A DNA stretch of 43,020 bases from contig JADFYH010000003.1 in NCBI GenBank assembly GCA_015233135.1, positions 1 to 43,020 of the forward strand, written 5' to 3'. The stretch is from Deltaproteobacteria bacterium. Its GTDB lineage: Bacteria; UBA10199; JADFYH01. The notes below the pieces were generated by a model that saw nothing but the letters and a program-made list of their open reading frames with translations, searched no databases and was not told where the DNA came from. Made by a program: the position numbers and the translations under genes. Below, in pieces: positions 1 to 8,910 of this stretch (position 1 is its first letter; the number at the start of each line of letters is the position of its first letter).

Positions 1-6
1 GATCAT

Positions 7-58
7 AGGCGAGGCTCCTTTCTTGTCCTTTTCAAACCAAGAAATCCTCGCCTTCTTT
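7..58 (+). terminator. Rho-independent terminator of an upstream gene
   Basis: AGGCGAGG (7-14) pairs with CCTCGCCT (46-53), and an inner TTTCTTG/CAAGAAA pair extends the stem. A TTCTTTTT tract follows. It most likely ends a gene lying left of the window. Nothing coding is visible between it and the first gene at 211. Confidence 0.6.
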
Positions 59-140
59 TTATCTCTAAGCAAAATTAAACTTTCCTTACTTTTTGCTCTT
101 TTTTACCCCCAGTAATTAAATGCATCCTCTAATCATTTTC

Positions 141-169
141 TTAGCAACTTTTCTGAGCTTCTGCCGAGA
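141..169 (+). promoter_or_regulatory. Shared upstream motif / putative ECF-type promoter, copy A
   Basis: TTAGCAACTTTT, then nine bases, then TGCCGAGA. The same element stands before two other orphan genes (23212 and 26778) with identical internal spacing, AAC-N16-CG. Many ECF sigma factors use a -35 element containing AAC and a CG-containing -10 about 16-17 nt downstream, so a promoter is the best reading. The GCCGA part also recalls the flagellar sigma-28 -10 element. The start codon lies 44 nt after the CG. Confidence 0.6.
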
Positions 170-210
170 CCAATAGAGTCCAATTGTTCTATTAAACAGG
201 AGCTACACTA

Positions 211-1629
211 ATGTCTGCCCCCATTTCAAATTCAAGAGACCTCTCTTTTGCTCAAACTGCTCAAATTTTTTTAGATCATCACCTCAGTGATGCTTGCGAG
301 GGTTTCACGCACGAAGCCAGAGAAGCCCTTCAACATTGTGCGACCTCCGAGTTTGCTATGACTTTGCTTGCCAACTTCGCGGCTGGGGTGCTTGCGGGTG
401 CAGCGGGGCGCTTGTGTTCAAGGGGAGTTCTCTCCACAGGTCTAAGAGTTTTGGGGGATTCGCGAACCGGAGTAGAATTTGAAAGAGTGGCTTTAAGACA
501 ACTCTTCCAATCTCGTGCAATGAGTCTGCTGGCCTTGCGTCTTGTAGCAGGGGGCAGCAATTATTTTGGCAATGCGGTGGTTTTTAACTGGTTGATGGGA
601 CACGGTTGCAATATTCTAGATACTGTTCGCACGGCAACAGACTTTGCTCTGATGCGTCCGGGTTCTCTGCTCAGTCATCATCTTCTCAAACAAGTTTCAC
701 CCCTGCCTTTACGCCTCTTTGCTGATTTTCTTTTTGGGGGGATTAATTTCTGTTTTTCATCCGCTACTCGGGTGGCTTTAGAGAATTTAGTGCATCCCAC
801 CCATGATACTTTTGCTGCGCATGTTTCAGTAAGGCAGATATTGGAAGGTGGGGCGATGCATTTGGGAAATCGGGCGGCGGAGTGGGGTCTAGCTCCCCTG
901 GGCGTGTTTGCATCTACTGCGCCAGCTCTTAGCAAAGAGGAGAGTGGTCCCAGAACTAGAGTAGTAGAAGGAAAGACAAGAGTTGAAGCACGGGAAATCA
1001 CTACGAGCAGCAAAGAGTTTCGGAGAGCAGACCCTCTTGAAGTTGAACAATATTTGGATACTGTCTTGAATCAGGTTTTAAGGAGAAATTCTTCACTTAA
1101 AAACTCTGTTGAATTGCTTCGTAGAATTTTCAAAACACATAATCTTTTTTCTGTTCATTTACTCCAAGATTGTTCGCAAGAACAAGTCGCTGAATTTATA
1201 GATCGGCTTGCTCTCGACTTAAGCCATTCTAGGTCATGCAATTATGCAGATCTTTTTGAACACATCTTTTTTACACTGACGGATTATTATCCTGATATTC
1301 AAGGTGAGTCTGAGGTGTTTTTCGAACATTTTTTATCGATTGTGAGAGCTCATCAGGAAGAAAACCCCTACCAGCCTTTATTGGCTCTTGATAGAGTTCA
1401 AAGAGTATTTGATGAAGAGTTTGGAACGGAAACAGCAAATTTTCCTTCCCCTCCACGGATTAGGGCGCGCCGGCCCCCGATAATGATAATAGAGGATCTC
1501 TCTCGTCATGCTACTTGGTTCGAAGATGTTTCGGCTCATGCTAGATGGATAGACCTAGAGATTGAAAGAGGCATTGAAGAAATCGAAATCGCACTGAGGA
1601 GAGTCACGACTTTGGCTAGGCCTTCTTAA
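211..1629 (+). CDS. Orphan protein A, Gly/Ala-rich, putative membrane-associated
   Basis: I do not recognise this 472-residue protein. The ATG has a good AGGAG site at 198-202. There is no Sec signal peptide. Residues 1-45 look soluble. Residues 47-68, 103-129 and 164-180 are hydrophobic and rich in Gly and Ala. From about residue 210 the protein is charged and helical, with many Glu, Arg and His, and a Pro/Arg-rich stretch lies near residue 420. No catalytic motif is apparent. The gene stands alone behind the TTAGCAAC-N16-CG motif that also precedes orphan genes B (23269) and C (26862), so the three are probably co-regulated. Its last 14 bases overlap the end of convergent ettA. Membrane association is inferred from composition only. 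Confidence 0.7.
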   Translation: MSAPISNSRDLSFAQTAQIFLDHHLSDACEGFTHEAREALQHCATSEFAMTLLANFAAGVLAGAAGRLCSRGVLSTGLRVLGDSRTGVEFERVALRQLFQSRAMSLLALRLVAGGSNYFGNAVVFNWLMGHGCNILDTVRTATDFALMRPGSLLSHHLLKQVSPLPLRLFADFLFGGINFCFSSATRVALENLVHPTHDTFAAHVSVRQILEGGAMHLGNRAAEWGLAPLGVFASTAPALSKEESGPRTRVVEGKTRVEAREITTSSKEFRRADPLEVEQYLDTVLNQVLRRNSSLKNSVELLRRIFKTHNLFSVHLLQDCSQEQVAEFIDRLALDLSHSRSCNYADLFEHIFFTLTDYYPDIQGESEVFFEHFLSIVRAHQEENPYQPLLALDRVQRVFDEEFGTETANFPSPPRIRARRPPIMIIEDLSRHATWFEDVSAHARWIDLEIERGIEEIEIALRRVTTLARPS

Positions 1630-3307
1630 ATTTTTTATACTTAAATCGCTCCACTTTATCCGCCGCAGATCCTAGGCGGATGTGTCGGTCTTCTTCGTAT
1701 TCCGAAAAATTGCCATCAAACCACACCACTTGCGAATTTCCTTCGAAGGCGAGGATGTGCGTGGCGATGCGATCTAAAAACCAGCGGTCATGGCTGATGA
1801 CCACGGTGCAACCGGCGAAGTTTTCGAGAGCCACTTCCAGGGCGCGGAGGGTGTTGACATCCAAATCGTTGGTGGGTTCATCCAACAACAGCACGTTTGC
1901 GCCTTCTTTTAAAGTAATAGCGAGCTGTACGCGATTGCGTTCTCCTCCGGAGAGTACATTAATGGCTTTTTGCTGATCCGACCCCGTGAAATTGAAGCGG
2001 GCTATGTAGTTGCGGGCGTTTACATCTTTGACCCCCAGCTTAATGGTTTCGTGACCTCCTGAGACTACATCATACACACTGCGGCTGTCTTTTAAATCGA
2101 AGCGGTTTTGATTCGAATAAGCGAGCTTCACTGTTTCGCCTATTTTAAAAGTGCCACTGTCGGGTTTTTCTTCACCTAAAATCATTTTAAAAAGGGTGGT
2201 TTTTCCGGCCCCATTCGGGCCGATGATTCCCACGATTCCACCTTGGGGAAGTTTAAAACTCAAATTTTCGTAAAGCAGATTTTCACCGAAGGCCTTGCTG
2301 ATGTTGTTGGCTTCGATCACCACCTCACCCAAGCGAGGTCCTGCGGGAATATAAATTTCCAGATCTTCTGTGCGTTTTTCGTTATCTGCCTTCAGCATCA
2401 TTTCGTAATTGCTGATGCGGGCCTTGCTTTTGGCACGGCGGGCGGAGGGGCTTTGCCGAATCCATTCCAATTCGCGGGCCAGAGTTTTCTGGCGTTTGTC
2501 ATCTGCCTTTTGTTCTACTCTCAGGCGTTCTTCCTTTTGCGCCAGCCAGGAAGAATAATTGCCTTTCCAGGGAATTCCGTGGCCACGGTCGAGCTCCAAA
2601 ATCCAGCCGGCGACATTATCCAAAAAATAGCGATCGTGGGTAACCGCAATGACAGTGCCTTTGTATTGTTGAAGATGGCGTTCCAGCCAGAACACCGATT
2701 CGGCATCCAAATGATTGGTGGGTTCGTCCAATAATAAAATGTCAGGCTCCTGCAGAAGCAGGCGACACAAGGCTACGCGGCGTTTCTCTCCTCCGGAAAG
2801 CGTAGAAATCTTTGCCTCATCCGCTGGACAGTTGAGTGCCGCCATGGCCAGGTTGAGGCGGGCATCCAGTTCCCAGGCGTTGCTGGTGTCGAGCTTGTCT
2901 TGCACCGCGGCCTGGCGTTCGATGAGCTTGTTCATTTCGTCGTCGCTCATGGGATTCGCAAAGCTATTGTTGATGTCCTCAAACTCTTTCAGTAAATTAA
3001 CAATTTCCTGCACCCCTTCCTGTACACACTCCTTCGCCGTTTTGTTGGGGTCGAGATCGGGCTCTTGCTGAAGAAAGCCCACCGAATAACCCTTGGAATA
3101 ATGCACCTCTCCCAGGCAGTCTTTGTCGACTCCTGCGATAATCTTTAACAGGCTGCTTTTCCCAGCACCATTCAAACCGAGTACGCCAATTTTTGCGCCA
3201 TAGAAAAAAGAAAGGGAAATATCTTTTAAAATTTCTCGCTTGGGAGGAACTACTTTTCCGACATGGGACATGGAAAATATTATTTTTTCGGGTTGTGCTT
3301 CGGACAT
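1616..3307 (-). CDS. ettA: ABC-F ATPase, energy-dependent translational throttle EttA
   Basis: This is a 563-residue soluble protein with two ABC cassettes and no membrane domain, close to the usual EttA length of about 555. The first cassette has a Walker [10 protein letters not shown] near residue 44, a signature LSGGEKRR and a Walker [12 protein letters not shown]. The second has [17 protein letters not shown] and [11 protein letters not shown]. The linker between them is long, charged and helical, as in ABC-F factors. Members of this family bind the ribosomal E site and gate translation according to the ATP/ADP ratio. The gene is transcribed leftward, and its stop overlaps the end of orphan gene A. 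The alpha/beta hydrolase upstream on the same strand is separated from it by a palindromic repeat. Confidence 0.93.
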   Translation of the reverse strand: MSEAQPEKIIFSMSHVGKVVPPKREILKDISLSFFYGAKIGVLGLNGAGKSSLLKIIAGVDKDCLGEVHYSKGYSVGFLQQEPDLDPNKTAKECVQEGVQEIVNLLKEFEDINNSFANPMSDDEMNKLIERQAAVQDKLDTSNAWELDARLNLAMAALNCPADEAKISTLSGGEKRRVALCRLLLQEPDILLLDEPTNHLDAESVFWLERHLQQYKGTVIAVTHDRYFLDNVAGWILELDRGHGIPWKGNYSSWLAQKEERLRVEQKADDKRQKTLARELEWIRQSPSARRAKSKARISNYEMMLKADNEKRTEDLEIYIPAGPRLGEVVIEANNISKAFGENLLYENLSFKLPQGGIVGIIGPNGAGKTTLFKMILGEEKPDSGTFKIGETVKLAYSNQNRFDLKDSRSVYDVVSGGHETIKLGVKDVNARNYIARFNFTGSDQQKAINVLSGGERNRVQLAITLKEGANVLLLDEPTNDLDVNTLRALEVALENFAGCTVVISHDRWFLDRIATHILAFEGNSQVVWFDGNFSEYEEDRHIRLGSAADKVERFKYKKFKKA

Positions 3308-3327
3308 GGGGCCTCTGTTTTTAGTTT

Positions 3328-3391
3328 GTCATTCCAGCGGAGGCTGGAATCTCGTGTAAATCAACTGGATCCCTGCCTTTGCAGGGATGAC
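3328..3391. repeat. Paired-hairpin intergenic repeat (GTCATTCC...GGGATGAC type)
   Basis: Two adjacent hairpins, ATTCCAGC/GCTGGAAT and ATCCCTGC/GCAGGGAT, are enclosed by an outer GTC/GAC pair, giving an overall GTCATTCC...GGGATGAC palindrome. Dispersed elements of this shape are common in many bacterial genomes. It fills the gap between ettA and the hydrolase gene, where it could end or attenuate the hydrolase transcript. No second copy was seen in this window. Confidence 0.65.
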
Positions 3392-3399
3392 AAGAAGGG

Positions 3400-4320
3400 T
3401 TAAATTCTTTCTCTCAAAAATTTTTCGATGCGTAGATTGATTAATTCGGGTTGCTCGACAATGGCGGCGTGAGTGCCTTTTTTAATGATAAAAAGTTCCG
3501 AGTTTGGAATAGTGCGATGCATTTTTTTTGCAATCCATACGGGGGTAAATTGATCGTTTTCTGCGCCAACAACAAGGGTAGGGGGTTTAATTTTTTTGAG
3601 AATATCTTCCGTGGAGTGTTCTTGAATATTTTTGACGAGATCCGTAAAGAAGATGGGATCCAGGCCCAGAATGTGATCGATATAAACCCGGGCATCTTCT
3701 TTGTTAGCCATGCCGGTGTCGATCATTTTTAAAATTCCTCCCAATTGATACCAGAAGGGGTTTTTGAGAAGGAAACGGCTCACCACGCTGCCTTGCTTGG
3801 GAAATAAGGTGGCAAAGAAGGTGACTACTTCAAAAATATATTTGGAAAAAGGGCTGTTGTAGAGCGTGTCCATGGGTTTGCCGTAAGTGCCCATGAGAGG
3901 AATAAGACCCAAAATGTAGCGGGGGTACTTTCGATACATCTCCAATATGACTTGAGTTCCCATGCTAAAGCCTACCAAGACGGCTTTTTTGATTTCCAGG
4001 TGATCTAAAACAGCCTTGCAGTCTTCCACCAAAGAATTGATGGAGGTGTTGGCTAATTTTTTTGGAGTTTCCGATTCGCCATGTCCGCGATAATCCCAAA
4101 CAACCACTTGATGGGTATGCTTAAAGAAGTTTTCCAGGTATTTAAAAAAGAAGCTTGGGACTCCCAAGCCATTGCAGCACACGATGGGTAATCCATGGCC
4201 CAGGGACTTGTAGTGGATATGGGTTCCGTCAAAGCTTTTAACCTCTCCTTCCTTCAGATGAACGAGTTGAGAGAGTTTTGCCCTGTTCTTCGTGGTCTTG
4301 GCGCGGGTGATCATTTTCAT
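3400..4320 (-). CDS. Alpha/beta-fold hydrolase
   Basis: This 306-residue protein has the alpha/beta-hydrolase fold. The nucleophile elbow is GFSMG with Ser119. The acid is probably Asp256 (GAENDQF) and the base His284 (KGTHAAI). A WDYRGHGES motif near residues 75-83 precedes the elbow, as in esterase, lipase and haloperoxidase-like members. There is no signal peptide, so it should be cytoplasmic. The ATG at 4320 has GAGGG upstream. The substrate cannot be told from the sequence. It is divergent from ispE and upstream of ettA on the same strand. Confidence 0.85.
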   Translation of the reverse strand: MKMITRAKTTKNRAKLSQLVHLKEGEVKSFDGTHIHYKSLGHGLPIVCCNGLGVPSFFFKYLENFFKHTHQVVVWDYRGHGESETPKKLANTSINSLVEDCKAVLDHLEIKKAVLVGFSMGTQVILEMYRKYPRYILGLIPLMGTYGKPMDTLYNSPFSKYIFEVVTFFATLFPKQGSVVSRFLLKNPFWYQLGGILKMIDTGMANKEDARVYIDHILGLDPIFFTDLVKNIQEHSTEDILKKIKPPTLVVGAENDQFTPVWIAKKMHRTIPNSELFIIKKGTHAAIVEQPELINLRIEKFLRERI

Positions 4321-4443
4321 AGGCCCTCATTCCCTTGGTCGAGCGCGTGGAAAACATTCTCATGTCTTCCCCCGTGCGAAGATTTCTAATAGGCTCGCCA
4401 CATAACACTGCAATGAAAATCATTTCAACATAAAAAACCAGTA

Positions 4444-4472
4444 TTGACATGAGCTTAGCTAAAAAGTATAAG
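4444..4472 (+). promoter_or_regulatory. Sigma-70 promoter of ispE
   Basis: A perfect -35 TTGACA (4444-4449), a 17-nt spacer, and -10 TATAAG (4467-4472). Transcription would start near 4479, upstream of the ATG at 4512. An in-frame ATG at 4449 lies inside the -35 box, so it cannot be the start used by this transcript. Confidence 0.8.
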
Positions 4473-4511
4473 CCCTGCCCATTCTTAATACTCAAGGGGG
4501 AAAATATTACT

Positions 4512-5375
4512 ATGCAATCCATCACCTTAAGGTCACCTGCCAAGCTTAATTTTAGGCTAGACGTTCTCTCCAAACGATCCGACGGTTATCACGAACTGCT
4601 CATGTTGATGGACCGAATTAATTTGGAGGACGAAATCGAAATTAAAGTCATCGAGCGAGGGATTGTTATTACCAGTGACGATCCCACTCTTCCCACTTCC
4701 GAGGGCAATGTGGCTTACCGGGCTGCAAAGGAAATTCTGGCTTATTCATCTCGAAATGTGGGTGTGGAGATTAAAATCAATAAACGCATTCCCATTGCCT
4801 CTGGGATGGGCGGTGGTTCATCCAATGCAGCTGCTGTTATTCTGGGAATCAATCAACTCTTGAAGTTAAAATTGCCCAAAGAAAAATTGATGATTATTGG
4901 TGCAAAAATTGGCGCGGATGTGCCCTTTTTTATTTTTGAGGGTCCTGCCATTGCTAGTGGTATTGGGGACAAACTGAGAAAAATTAATAAAATTCCAAAA
5001 ATGTCTTTGGTGTTGGTAAACCCGGGTGTTCCTGTTTCCACACAGTGGGCTTACAAAAATTTGGCCTTGAATTCTACGGGAAATCCACCGACCTCTAAAC
5101 CCGAGGAATTGCCCTTGGTATTCAATACAAAAAAAGATGTTGTCAAATTCTTGAACAACGATTTAGAGAAGGTCACTATTAAAGAATTTCCAGTGATTTC
5201 TGAAATCAAAAAGCTATTGGTAGATCAAGGGGCAATTGCTAGTCAAATGACGGGTTCGGGTCCTACGGTTTTTGGAATTTACCCCGACAAGGCAAGTGCC
5301 GATAAAGCCATTTCAAAAATAGAAGGTCGTTCTGACAAGAAGTGGAAGGTGTTTCGAGTGGAAAATTATTGCTGA
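4512..5375 (+). CDS. ispE: 4-diphosphocytidyl-2-C-methyl-D-erythritol kinase IspE
   Basis: IspE phosphorylates CDP-methylerythritol in the non-mevalonate (MEP) isoprenoid pathway. The protein is a GHMP kinase of 287 residues, the usual size. It opens with the family pattern SPAKLNFRLDV, containing the active-site Lys11. The ATP loop is PIASGMGGGSSNAAA (about residues 94-108). The catalytic Asp136 is in GADVPFF, and the C-terminal GHMP motif is MTGSGPTVFG. I chose ATG 4512, which follows a GGGGG stretch at 4496-4500 and the promoter at 4444-4472. The longer reading frame from 4449 would begin inside that promoter. spoVG follows after 35 nt. Confidence 0.95.
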   Translation: MQSITLRSPAKLNFRLDVLSKRSDGYHELLMLMDRINLEDEIEIKVIERGIVITSDDPTLPTSEGNVAYRAAKEILAYSSRNVGVEIKINKRIPIASGMGGGSSNAAAVILGINQLLKLKLPKEKLMIIGAKIGADVPFFIFEGPAIASGIGDKLRKINKIPKMSLVLVNPGVPVSTQWAYKNLALNSTGNPPTSKPEELPLVFNTKKDVVKFLNNDLEKVTIKEFPVISEIKKLLVDQGAIASQMTGSGPTVFGIYPDKASADKAISKIEGRSDKKWKVFRVENYC

Positions 5376-5410
5376 TCGATTGTTGCTGCGAAAGGGTTGG
5401 TTTTATTTTT

Positions 5411-5791
5411 ATGGAGATTACAGAAGTTCGCGTTTTCCCAATGAATGAAGACAAGTTGAAGGCTTACGCCACCGTTACCTTTGATGATTGTTTTGTGGTC
5501 AGGGATTTGAAAGTAATCTCGGGTAATACGGGATTGTTTGTGGCCATGCCTTCCAAAAAAAGGAAGGATGGAAGCTTCAAGGATATTGCTCATCCGTTGA
5601 ATAATGATTTTAGGGCTGTACTAGAAAAAATTGTTTTAGAGGCCTATGAAAAAGAGAGTCAAACTGGATCTGCAGAAGCCCCGCCTGTTGAGGCTAATGC
5701 GCCGCTCCAATCTTTACTCAGTGCACCGAATGTAGAGTCTAAAACACCCGACCAAGTAAAACCTAGCGATTATTCAGCACCCGATGATTGA
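5411..5791 (+). CDS. spoVG: SpoVG family regulator
   Basis: This 126-residue protein begins MEITEVRVFPMNEDKLKAY and contains the SpoVG core, including the motif GLFVAMPSKKRKDG near residues 43-56 and DIAHPLN. SpoVG proteins bind nucleic acid and act as global regulators in Firmicutes, spirochaetes and many deltaproteobacteria. The last 40 residues or so are an acidic, Pro-rich tail. The start is ATG 5411, with only a weak AAGGG upstream. The frame extends back to 5342, but that extra part overlaps ispE and is not part of the family. The ispE-spoVG-prs-rplY-pth order matches the ispE/spoVG/prs/ctc/pth neighbourhood of Bacillus. Confidence 0.93.
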   Translation: MEITEVRVFPMNEDKLKAYATVTFDDCFVVRDLKVISGNTGLFVAMPSKKRKDGSFKDIAHPLNNDFRAVLEKIVLEAYEKESQTGSAEAPPVEANAPLQSLLSAPNVESKTPDQVKPSDYSAPDD

Positions 5792-5808
5792 GGGATACAT
5801 TAATTAAG

Positions 5809-6024
5809 AACTTGAGTTCCGCAGATTTTAAGAATGATTTGTCTCAAAAGTCCTCCCTCCCTTGAGGGGAGGGAGCTAGAGGGAGGGTGGTCGCTGATGT
5901 CGTTTGCATCAAAAGTCACCCTCACCCTAACCCTCTCCCCTCAAGGGAGAGGGGAAATACTTGTTAAATCAGTATTTATTGGAAATAGCGAAATTTACAT
6001 CTAAAAATCTGCGGAACTCAAGTT
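5809..6024. mobile_element. MITE-like element, copy 1
   Basis: A roughly 215-bp element with 20-bp perfect terminal inverted repeats: ACTTGAGTTCCGCAG... at the left and its complement ...CTGCGGAACTCAAGT at the right. The interior holds G/C-rich hairpins (CCCTTGAGGGG and CCCCTCAAGGG) that also pair with each other across the centre. If the ends are ACTTG...CAAGT, it is flanked by the direct repeat TAAGA at 5805-5809 and 6024-6028. It carries no ORF. It starts 17 nt after the spoVG stop. A second copy is at 34060-34270. Confidence 0.8.
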
Positions 6025-6034
6025 AAGAATTGAG

Positions 6035-6094
6035 AATTAAAAATTAAGAATTAAGGTACCACAATTCTTCATTCAAAATTCTTAATTTTTAATT
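6035..6094. repeat. A+T-rich inverted repeat
   Basis: Arms of 18 bp (6035-6052 and 6077-6094) are perfect complements of each other, with a 24-nt loop. A TATTTTTT tract follows on the plus strand and runs directly into tRNA-Gln. It looks like a terminator but lies where the tRNA promoter or leader should be. Confidence 0.6.
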
Positions 6095-6102
6095 GTATTT
6101 TT

Positions 6103-6174
6103 TGGGGCGTCGACAAGTGGTAAGTCACTGGATTTTGATTCCAGCATTCCCAGGTTCGAATCCTGGCGCCCCAA
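6103..6174 (+). tRNA. tRNA-Gln(TTG)
   Basis: The acceptor stem TGGGGCG pairs with CGCCCCA, with A as discriminator. The anticodon arm is CTGGA-TTTTGAT-TCCAG, which places TTG at positions 34-36. The T arm contains GGTTCGAATCC. CCA is not encoded. It sits between the MITE-like element and prs. Confidence 0.95.
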
Positions 6175-6214
6175 TTCCATTGCCTAGAGGATTTTTGATA
6201 ATTAACTGCAGCTA

Positions 6215-7174
6215 ATGATCACTATGACTTTTCCTGTTCAAAATATTCAAGTTTTTTCCGGAAATGCGAATCGCCCTTTAGCCGAGGAAATCGTTTCGCA
6301 TCTGGGCATTTCCTTGGGTGTAGCCCAAGTAAAGCGCTTTTCGGACGCCGAGGTCTGGGTGGAGATTGGTCAAAATGTGCGGGGAAAAGATATCTTTGTC
6401 ATCCAGTCCACTTGTAATCCAGTCAATGAAAATTTGATGGAATTATTGATTATGATCGATGCCCTTAAGCGGGCCTCGGCAGAACGTATTACGGCCGTCA
6501 TTCCTTATTATGGATATGCCAGGCAGGATCGTAAAGTTCAACCCAGGACTCCCATTACTGCAAAACTGGTTGCAGATCTTTTAACTGCTGCGGGTGCGCA
6601 TCGAATTCTTGCTACCGATTTGCATGCCGGACAAATTCAAGGTTTTTTTGACATTCCCTTCGATCATCTTTTTGCAACCCCTGTTTTACTCGAGCACATC
6701 AAGGAAAATTATAAAGGGGATTTGGTGATTGTTTCTCCCGATGCGGGTGGGGCGGAACGCGCACGTGCCTATGCGAAGCGTTTGGGGGTAGGAATGGCCC
6801 TTATTGACAAGCGCCGTACTTCACCCAACGTGAGTGAAGTCATGCATGTGGTTGGAGAGGTGGAGGGTAAAACAGCCATTATTGTGGATGACATGGTGGA
6901 TACGGCTGGCACCCTTACACAAGCGGCAGAAGCCATCAAAGAACGTGGGGCGAAAATCGTTTCGGCATGTATCGCACATCCCATCCTTTCGGGAAAAGCC
7001 CTGGAAAGAATTCAAAACTCGGTGCTTCATGAATTGGTGGTCACAAACACCATCCCCTTGACAGAAGAAGCAAAACGTTGTTCTAAGATCCGCGTTTTGT
7101 CGGTCTCTAAGCTTCTGGCCGAGGCGATGCGCCGAATTAACACTGGAGATTCTGTTTCATCATTATTTGTCTAA
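6215..7174 (+). CDS. prs: Ribose-phosphate pyrophosphokinase (PRPP synthase)
   Basis: Prs transfers pyrophosphate from ATP to ribose 5-phosphate, giving PRPP for purine, pyrimidine, histidine and NAD synthesis. The 319-residue length is typical. Class I motifs include the flexible-loop region [17 protein letters not shown] near residues 99-113, the ATP/metal motif [12 protein letters not shown], and the PRPP loop [11 protein letters not shown] near residues 226-236. ATG 6215 and ATG 6224 are both possible starts, and ribosome-binding complementarity is weak at either. rplY follows, its start lying 10 nt past this stop, so the two are co-transcribed. Confidence 0.96.
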   Translation: MITMTFPVQNIQVFSGNANRPLAEEIVSHLGISLGVAQVKRFSDAEVWVEIGQNVRGKDIFVIQSTCNPVNENLMELLIMIDALKRASAERITAVIPYYGYARQDRKVQPRTPITAKLVADLLTAAGAHRILATDLHAGQIQGFFDIPFDHLFATPVLLEHIKENYKGDLVIVSPDAGGAERARAYAKRLGVGMALIDKRRTSPNVSEVMHVVGEVEGKTAIIVDDMVDTAGTLTQAAEAIKERGAKIVSACIAHPILSGKALERIQNSVLHELVVTNTIPLTEEAKRCSKIRVLSVSKLLAEAMRRINTGDSVSSLFV

Positions 7175-7184
7175 AGGAGTTTTT

Positions 7185-7904
7185 ATGGATCAAGTTCAAT
7201 TAACTGTAGAGGCCCGAAAAGCAGGTGGAAAAGGTGTCGCAAGGCGAGTGAGGGCCGCCGGGAAAATTCCCGGGGTGATTTACGGGAAGGGTTTTGAAAA
7301 TATTCTGGTACAAGTGGATCCTAAAGAATTCAAGACCGCTTTGGCTTCCAGTTCCACTGGGCAAAATACACTGATCAATATCAAAATTCAGGGTCATGAG
7401 GCCCTCATGGCCATGATAAAAGATTACCAGGCAGATGTCCTCACCCGTGAATATACACATCTCGATTTCCTGAAAATTGACCTGAATAAAAAAATTCGCG
7501 TGGATGTGGTAATCGAAGTGGTGGGTAAGGCTGAAGGCGTCAAAGAAGGGGGGATCTTGGAAATTATCCGCCGAGAAGTCCCTGTCATTTGTCTGCCTAC
7601 GGCTATCCCAAAAAGCATTCCCGTCGATGTTACTTCTCTAAAAGTTGGAAGCTCTGTTCACGTGAACGACCTAAAATTAAGCGAGGGGATAGAGATCCCC
7701 CACGATGTGAATTATACCCTTATTTCTATCGTTGCTCCTAAAGAAGAAGTGGTTGTGGCCGCTGTAGCCCAAGCAGCTGAGCCCGAAGTGCTTACAGCCA
7801 AGAAGCCTGCTGAAGGGGAAGAGGCTAAGAAGCCTGATGCCAAAAAAGTGGAGGCTAAAAAGCCTGAAGCCAAAAAAGCAGAAGCCAAGGGTGATAAGAA
7901 GTAG
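7185..7904 (+). CDS. rplY: 50S ribosomal protein bL25 (CTC/TL5 long form)
   Basis: bL25 binds 5S rRNA. This is the two-domain long form of 239 residues. The N-terminal 5S-binding domain contains the pattern GKGVARRVRAAGKIPGVIYG. It is followed by the TL5/CTC beta-rich domain, which contains the stretch VKEGGILEIIRREVPV. From about residue 205 there is a Lys/Ala/Glu-rich tail with repeated KKPEAKK-like units, probably disordered. ATG 7185 is preceded by a strong AAAGGAG (7173-7179). A longer frame from 7167 overlaps prs and has no such support. Confidence 0.95.
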   Translation: MDQVQLTVEARKAGGKGVARRVRAAGKIPGVIYGKGFENILVQVDPKEFKTALASSSTGQNTLINIKIQGHEALMAMIKDYQADVLTREYTHLDFLKIDLNKKIRVDVVIEVVGKAEGVKEGGILEIIRREVPVICLPTAIPKSIPVDVTSLKVGSSVHVNDLKLSEGIEIPHDVNYTLISIVAPKEEVVVAAVAQAAEPEVLTAKKPAEGEEAKKPDAKKVEAKKPEAKKAEAKGDKK

Positions 7905-7909
7905 CAAAT

Positions 7910-8470
7910 ATGAAGCTCATTGTGGGATTGGGCAATCCAGGGACGAATTATCAGGGAACGCGGCATAATATTGGGTTTGATTTGCTTGAGGCCTACGCCC
8001 AAGAAAAGTCTTTTTCTTTTGCTAAAAAATCCTTTAAGTCGCTTATTGCAGAGGCCCAGATCGAGGGCCAGCGCTGTTTGTTTGCGCTTCCCCAGACTTA
8101 TATGAATTTGAGTGGAGAGGCAGTTTTGGAGATCGTGCAGTTTTACAAACTAGATCTTTCCAATCTTATTTTGGTGCACGATGAGCTCGATTTGGAACCT
8201 GCTGTCCTGAAATTAGTCCGTAAAGGCCGACCTGCAGGGCATCGTGGGGTAGATTCGGTACAATGTTGTTTGGGGACTCAGGAAATTTCACGCTTTCGGG
8301 TGGGAATAGGCAGGCCGCAACGAAGTGAGCAGGTTGTTTCGTATGTCCTCGAGCGTTTTACTAAATATGAGCTTGAGGAAATTGAAAAAATCAAGAAGAA
8401 GTTCTTTAAAGGCCTTGATCTTTGGATATCAGTTGGTATAGAGGCCGCCCTAAAGTTTTGCCATTCTTAA
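7910..8470 (+). CDS. pth: Peptidyl-tRNA hydrolase
   Basis: Pth cleaves peptidyl-tRNA that has dropped off the ribosome, recycling the tRNA. The 186-residue protein has the family start MKLIVGLGNPG, the catalytic His in TRHNIGFD (about residue 20), the MNLSGEAV helix, HDELDLE, and the GHRGVDSV loop. It lies 5 nt after rplY with no clear Shine-Dalgarno sequence, so it probably depends on coupled translation. The neighbourhood of L25 and Pth is conserved in many bacteria. Confidence 0.95.
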   Translation: MKLIVGLGNPGTNYQGTRHNIGFDLLEAYAQEKSFSFAKKSFKSLIAEAQIEGQRCLFALPQTYMNLSGEAVLEIVQFYKLDLSNLILVHDELDLEPAVLKLVRKGRPAGHRGVDSVQCCLGTQEISRFRVGIGRPQRSEQVVSYVLERFTKYELEEIEKIKKKFFKGLDLWISVGIEAALKFCHS

Positions 8471-8523
8471 TTCACCTTGGTTTTCGTAAATACGGAAGCC
8501 CTTTGGTCCAAAAGGAGATCTTA

Positions 8524-8892
8524 ATGAAAGAATATGAAACCCTCTTTCTGCTTCAATACGATTCTACTCCCGAAAAAGTAGAAACCTTCAATACCCGCCT
8601 TGGCGAAATTATCAAAAATTTTAAGGGGCAACTTTTTCAAACCTTTAACTTGGGTAAAAGACGCCTTGCGTATCCTGTTCAAAAACAGGACCAGGGAGTT
8701 TACGTGTGGATCAACTATGCCGGTGAGGGGGGCTTGGTGGCTGAAATAGAACGTATTTTAAAATACGAAGACAGTGTTTTAAAATTCATTACTGTAAAAC
8801 TTTCCGATGAAGCGAATGTCGAGGAAAGGGTGAAAAATCCCCTTGTCCCGGTACTCAGCACCTATGATGAATATGACCGTAACGTCGCCTAA
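8524..8892 (+). CDS. rpsF: 30S ribosomal protein bS6
   Basis: This small-subunit protein of 122 residues begins MKEYETLFLL and carries the S6 patterns GKRRLAYPVQK and VYVWINY. bS6 pairs with bS18 on the ribosomal platform, and rpsR follows 18 nt downstream. ATG 8524 has AAAGGAG about 8 nt upstream. The frame runs back to 8422, but that extension overlaps pth and is not S6-like. It opens the S6-S18-L9 ribosomal block. Confidence 0.95.
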   Translation: MKEYETLFLLQYDSTPEKVETFNTRLGEIIKNFKGQLFQTFNLGKRRLAYPVQKQDQGVYVWINYAGEGGLVAEIERILKYEDSVLKFITVKLSDEANVEERVKNPLVPVLSTYDEYDRNVA

Positions 8893-8910
8893 GCGAGAAA
8901 AGGAGAATCT

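Noticed and set aside
678-1013. A 111-aa minus-strand frame
   Set aside because: It is a shadow of orphan gene A, whose own frame has a promoter motif and a ribosome-binding site.
2243-2734. A 163-aa open frame on the plus strand
   Set aside because: It is entirely antisense to ettA, whose ABC motifs are unambiguous.
4449-4511. An N-terminal extension of IspE starting at 4449
   Set aside because: Its ATG overlaps the -35 box of the promoter, and the conserved SPAKLNF begins shortly after 4512.
7790-7900. Short repeats of AAGAAGCCTGA/AAAAAGCCTGA type as a possible CRISPR or tandem array
   Set aside because: They encode the low-complexity Lys/Ala/Glu tail of bL25. Spacing and sequence do not fit a CRISPR array.
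8628-8660. GGGCAACTTTTTC in rpsF as a fourth copy of the orphan-gene promoter motif
   Set aside because: It lacks the TTA before GCAAC and has no CG at N16, and it lies in coding sequence.
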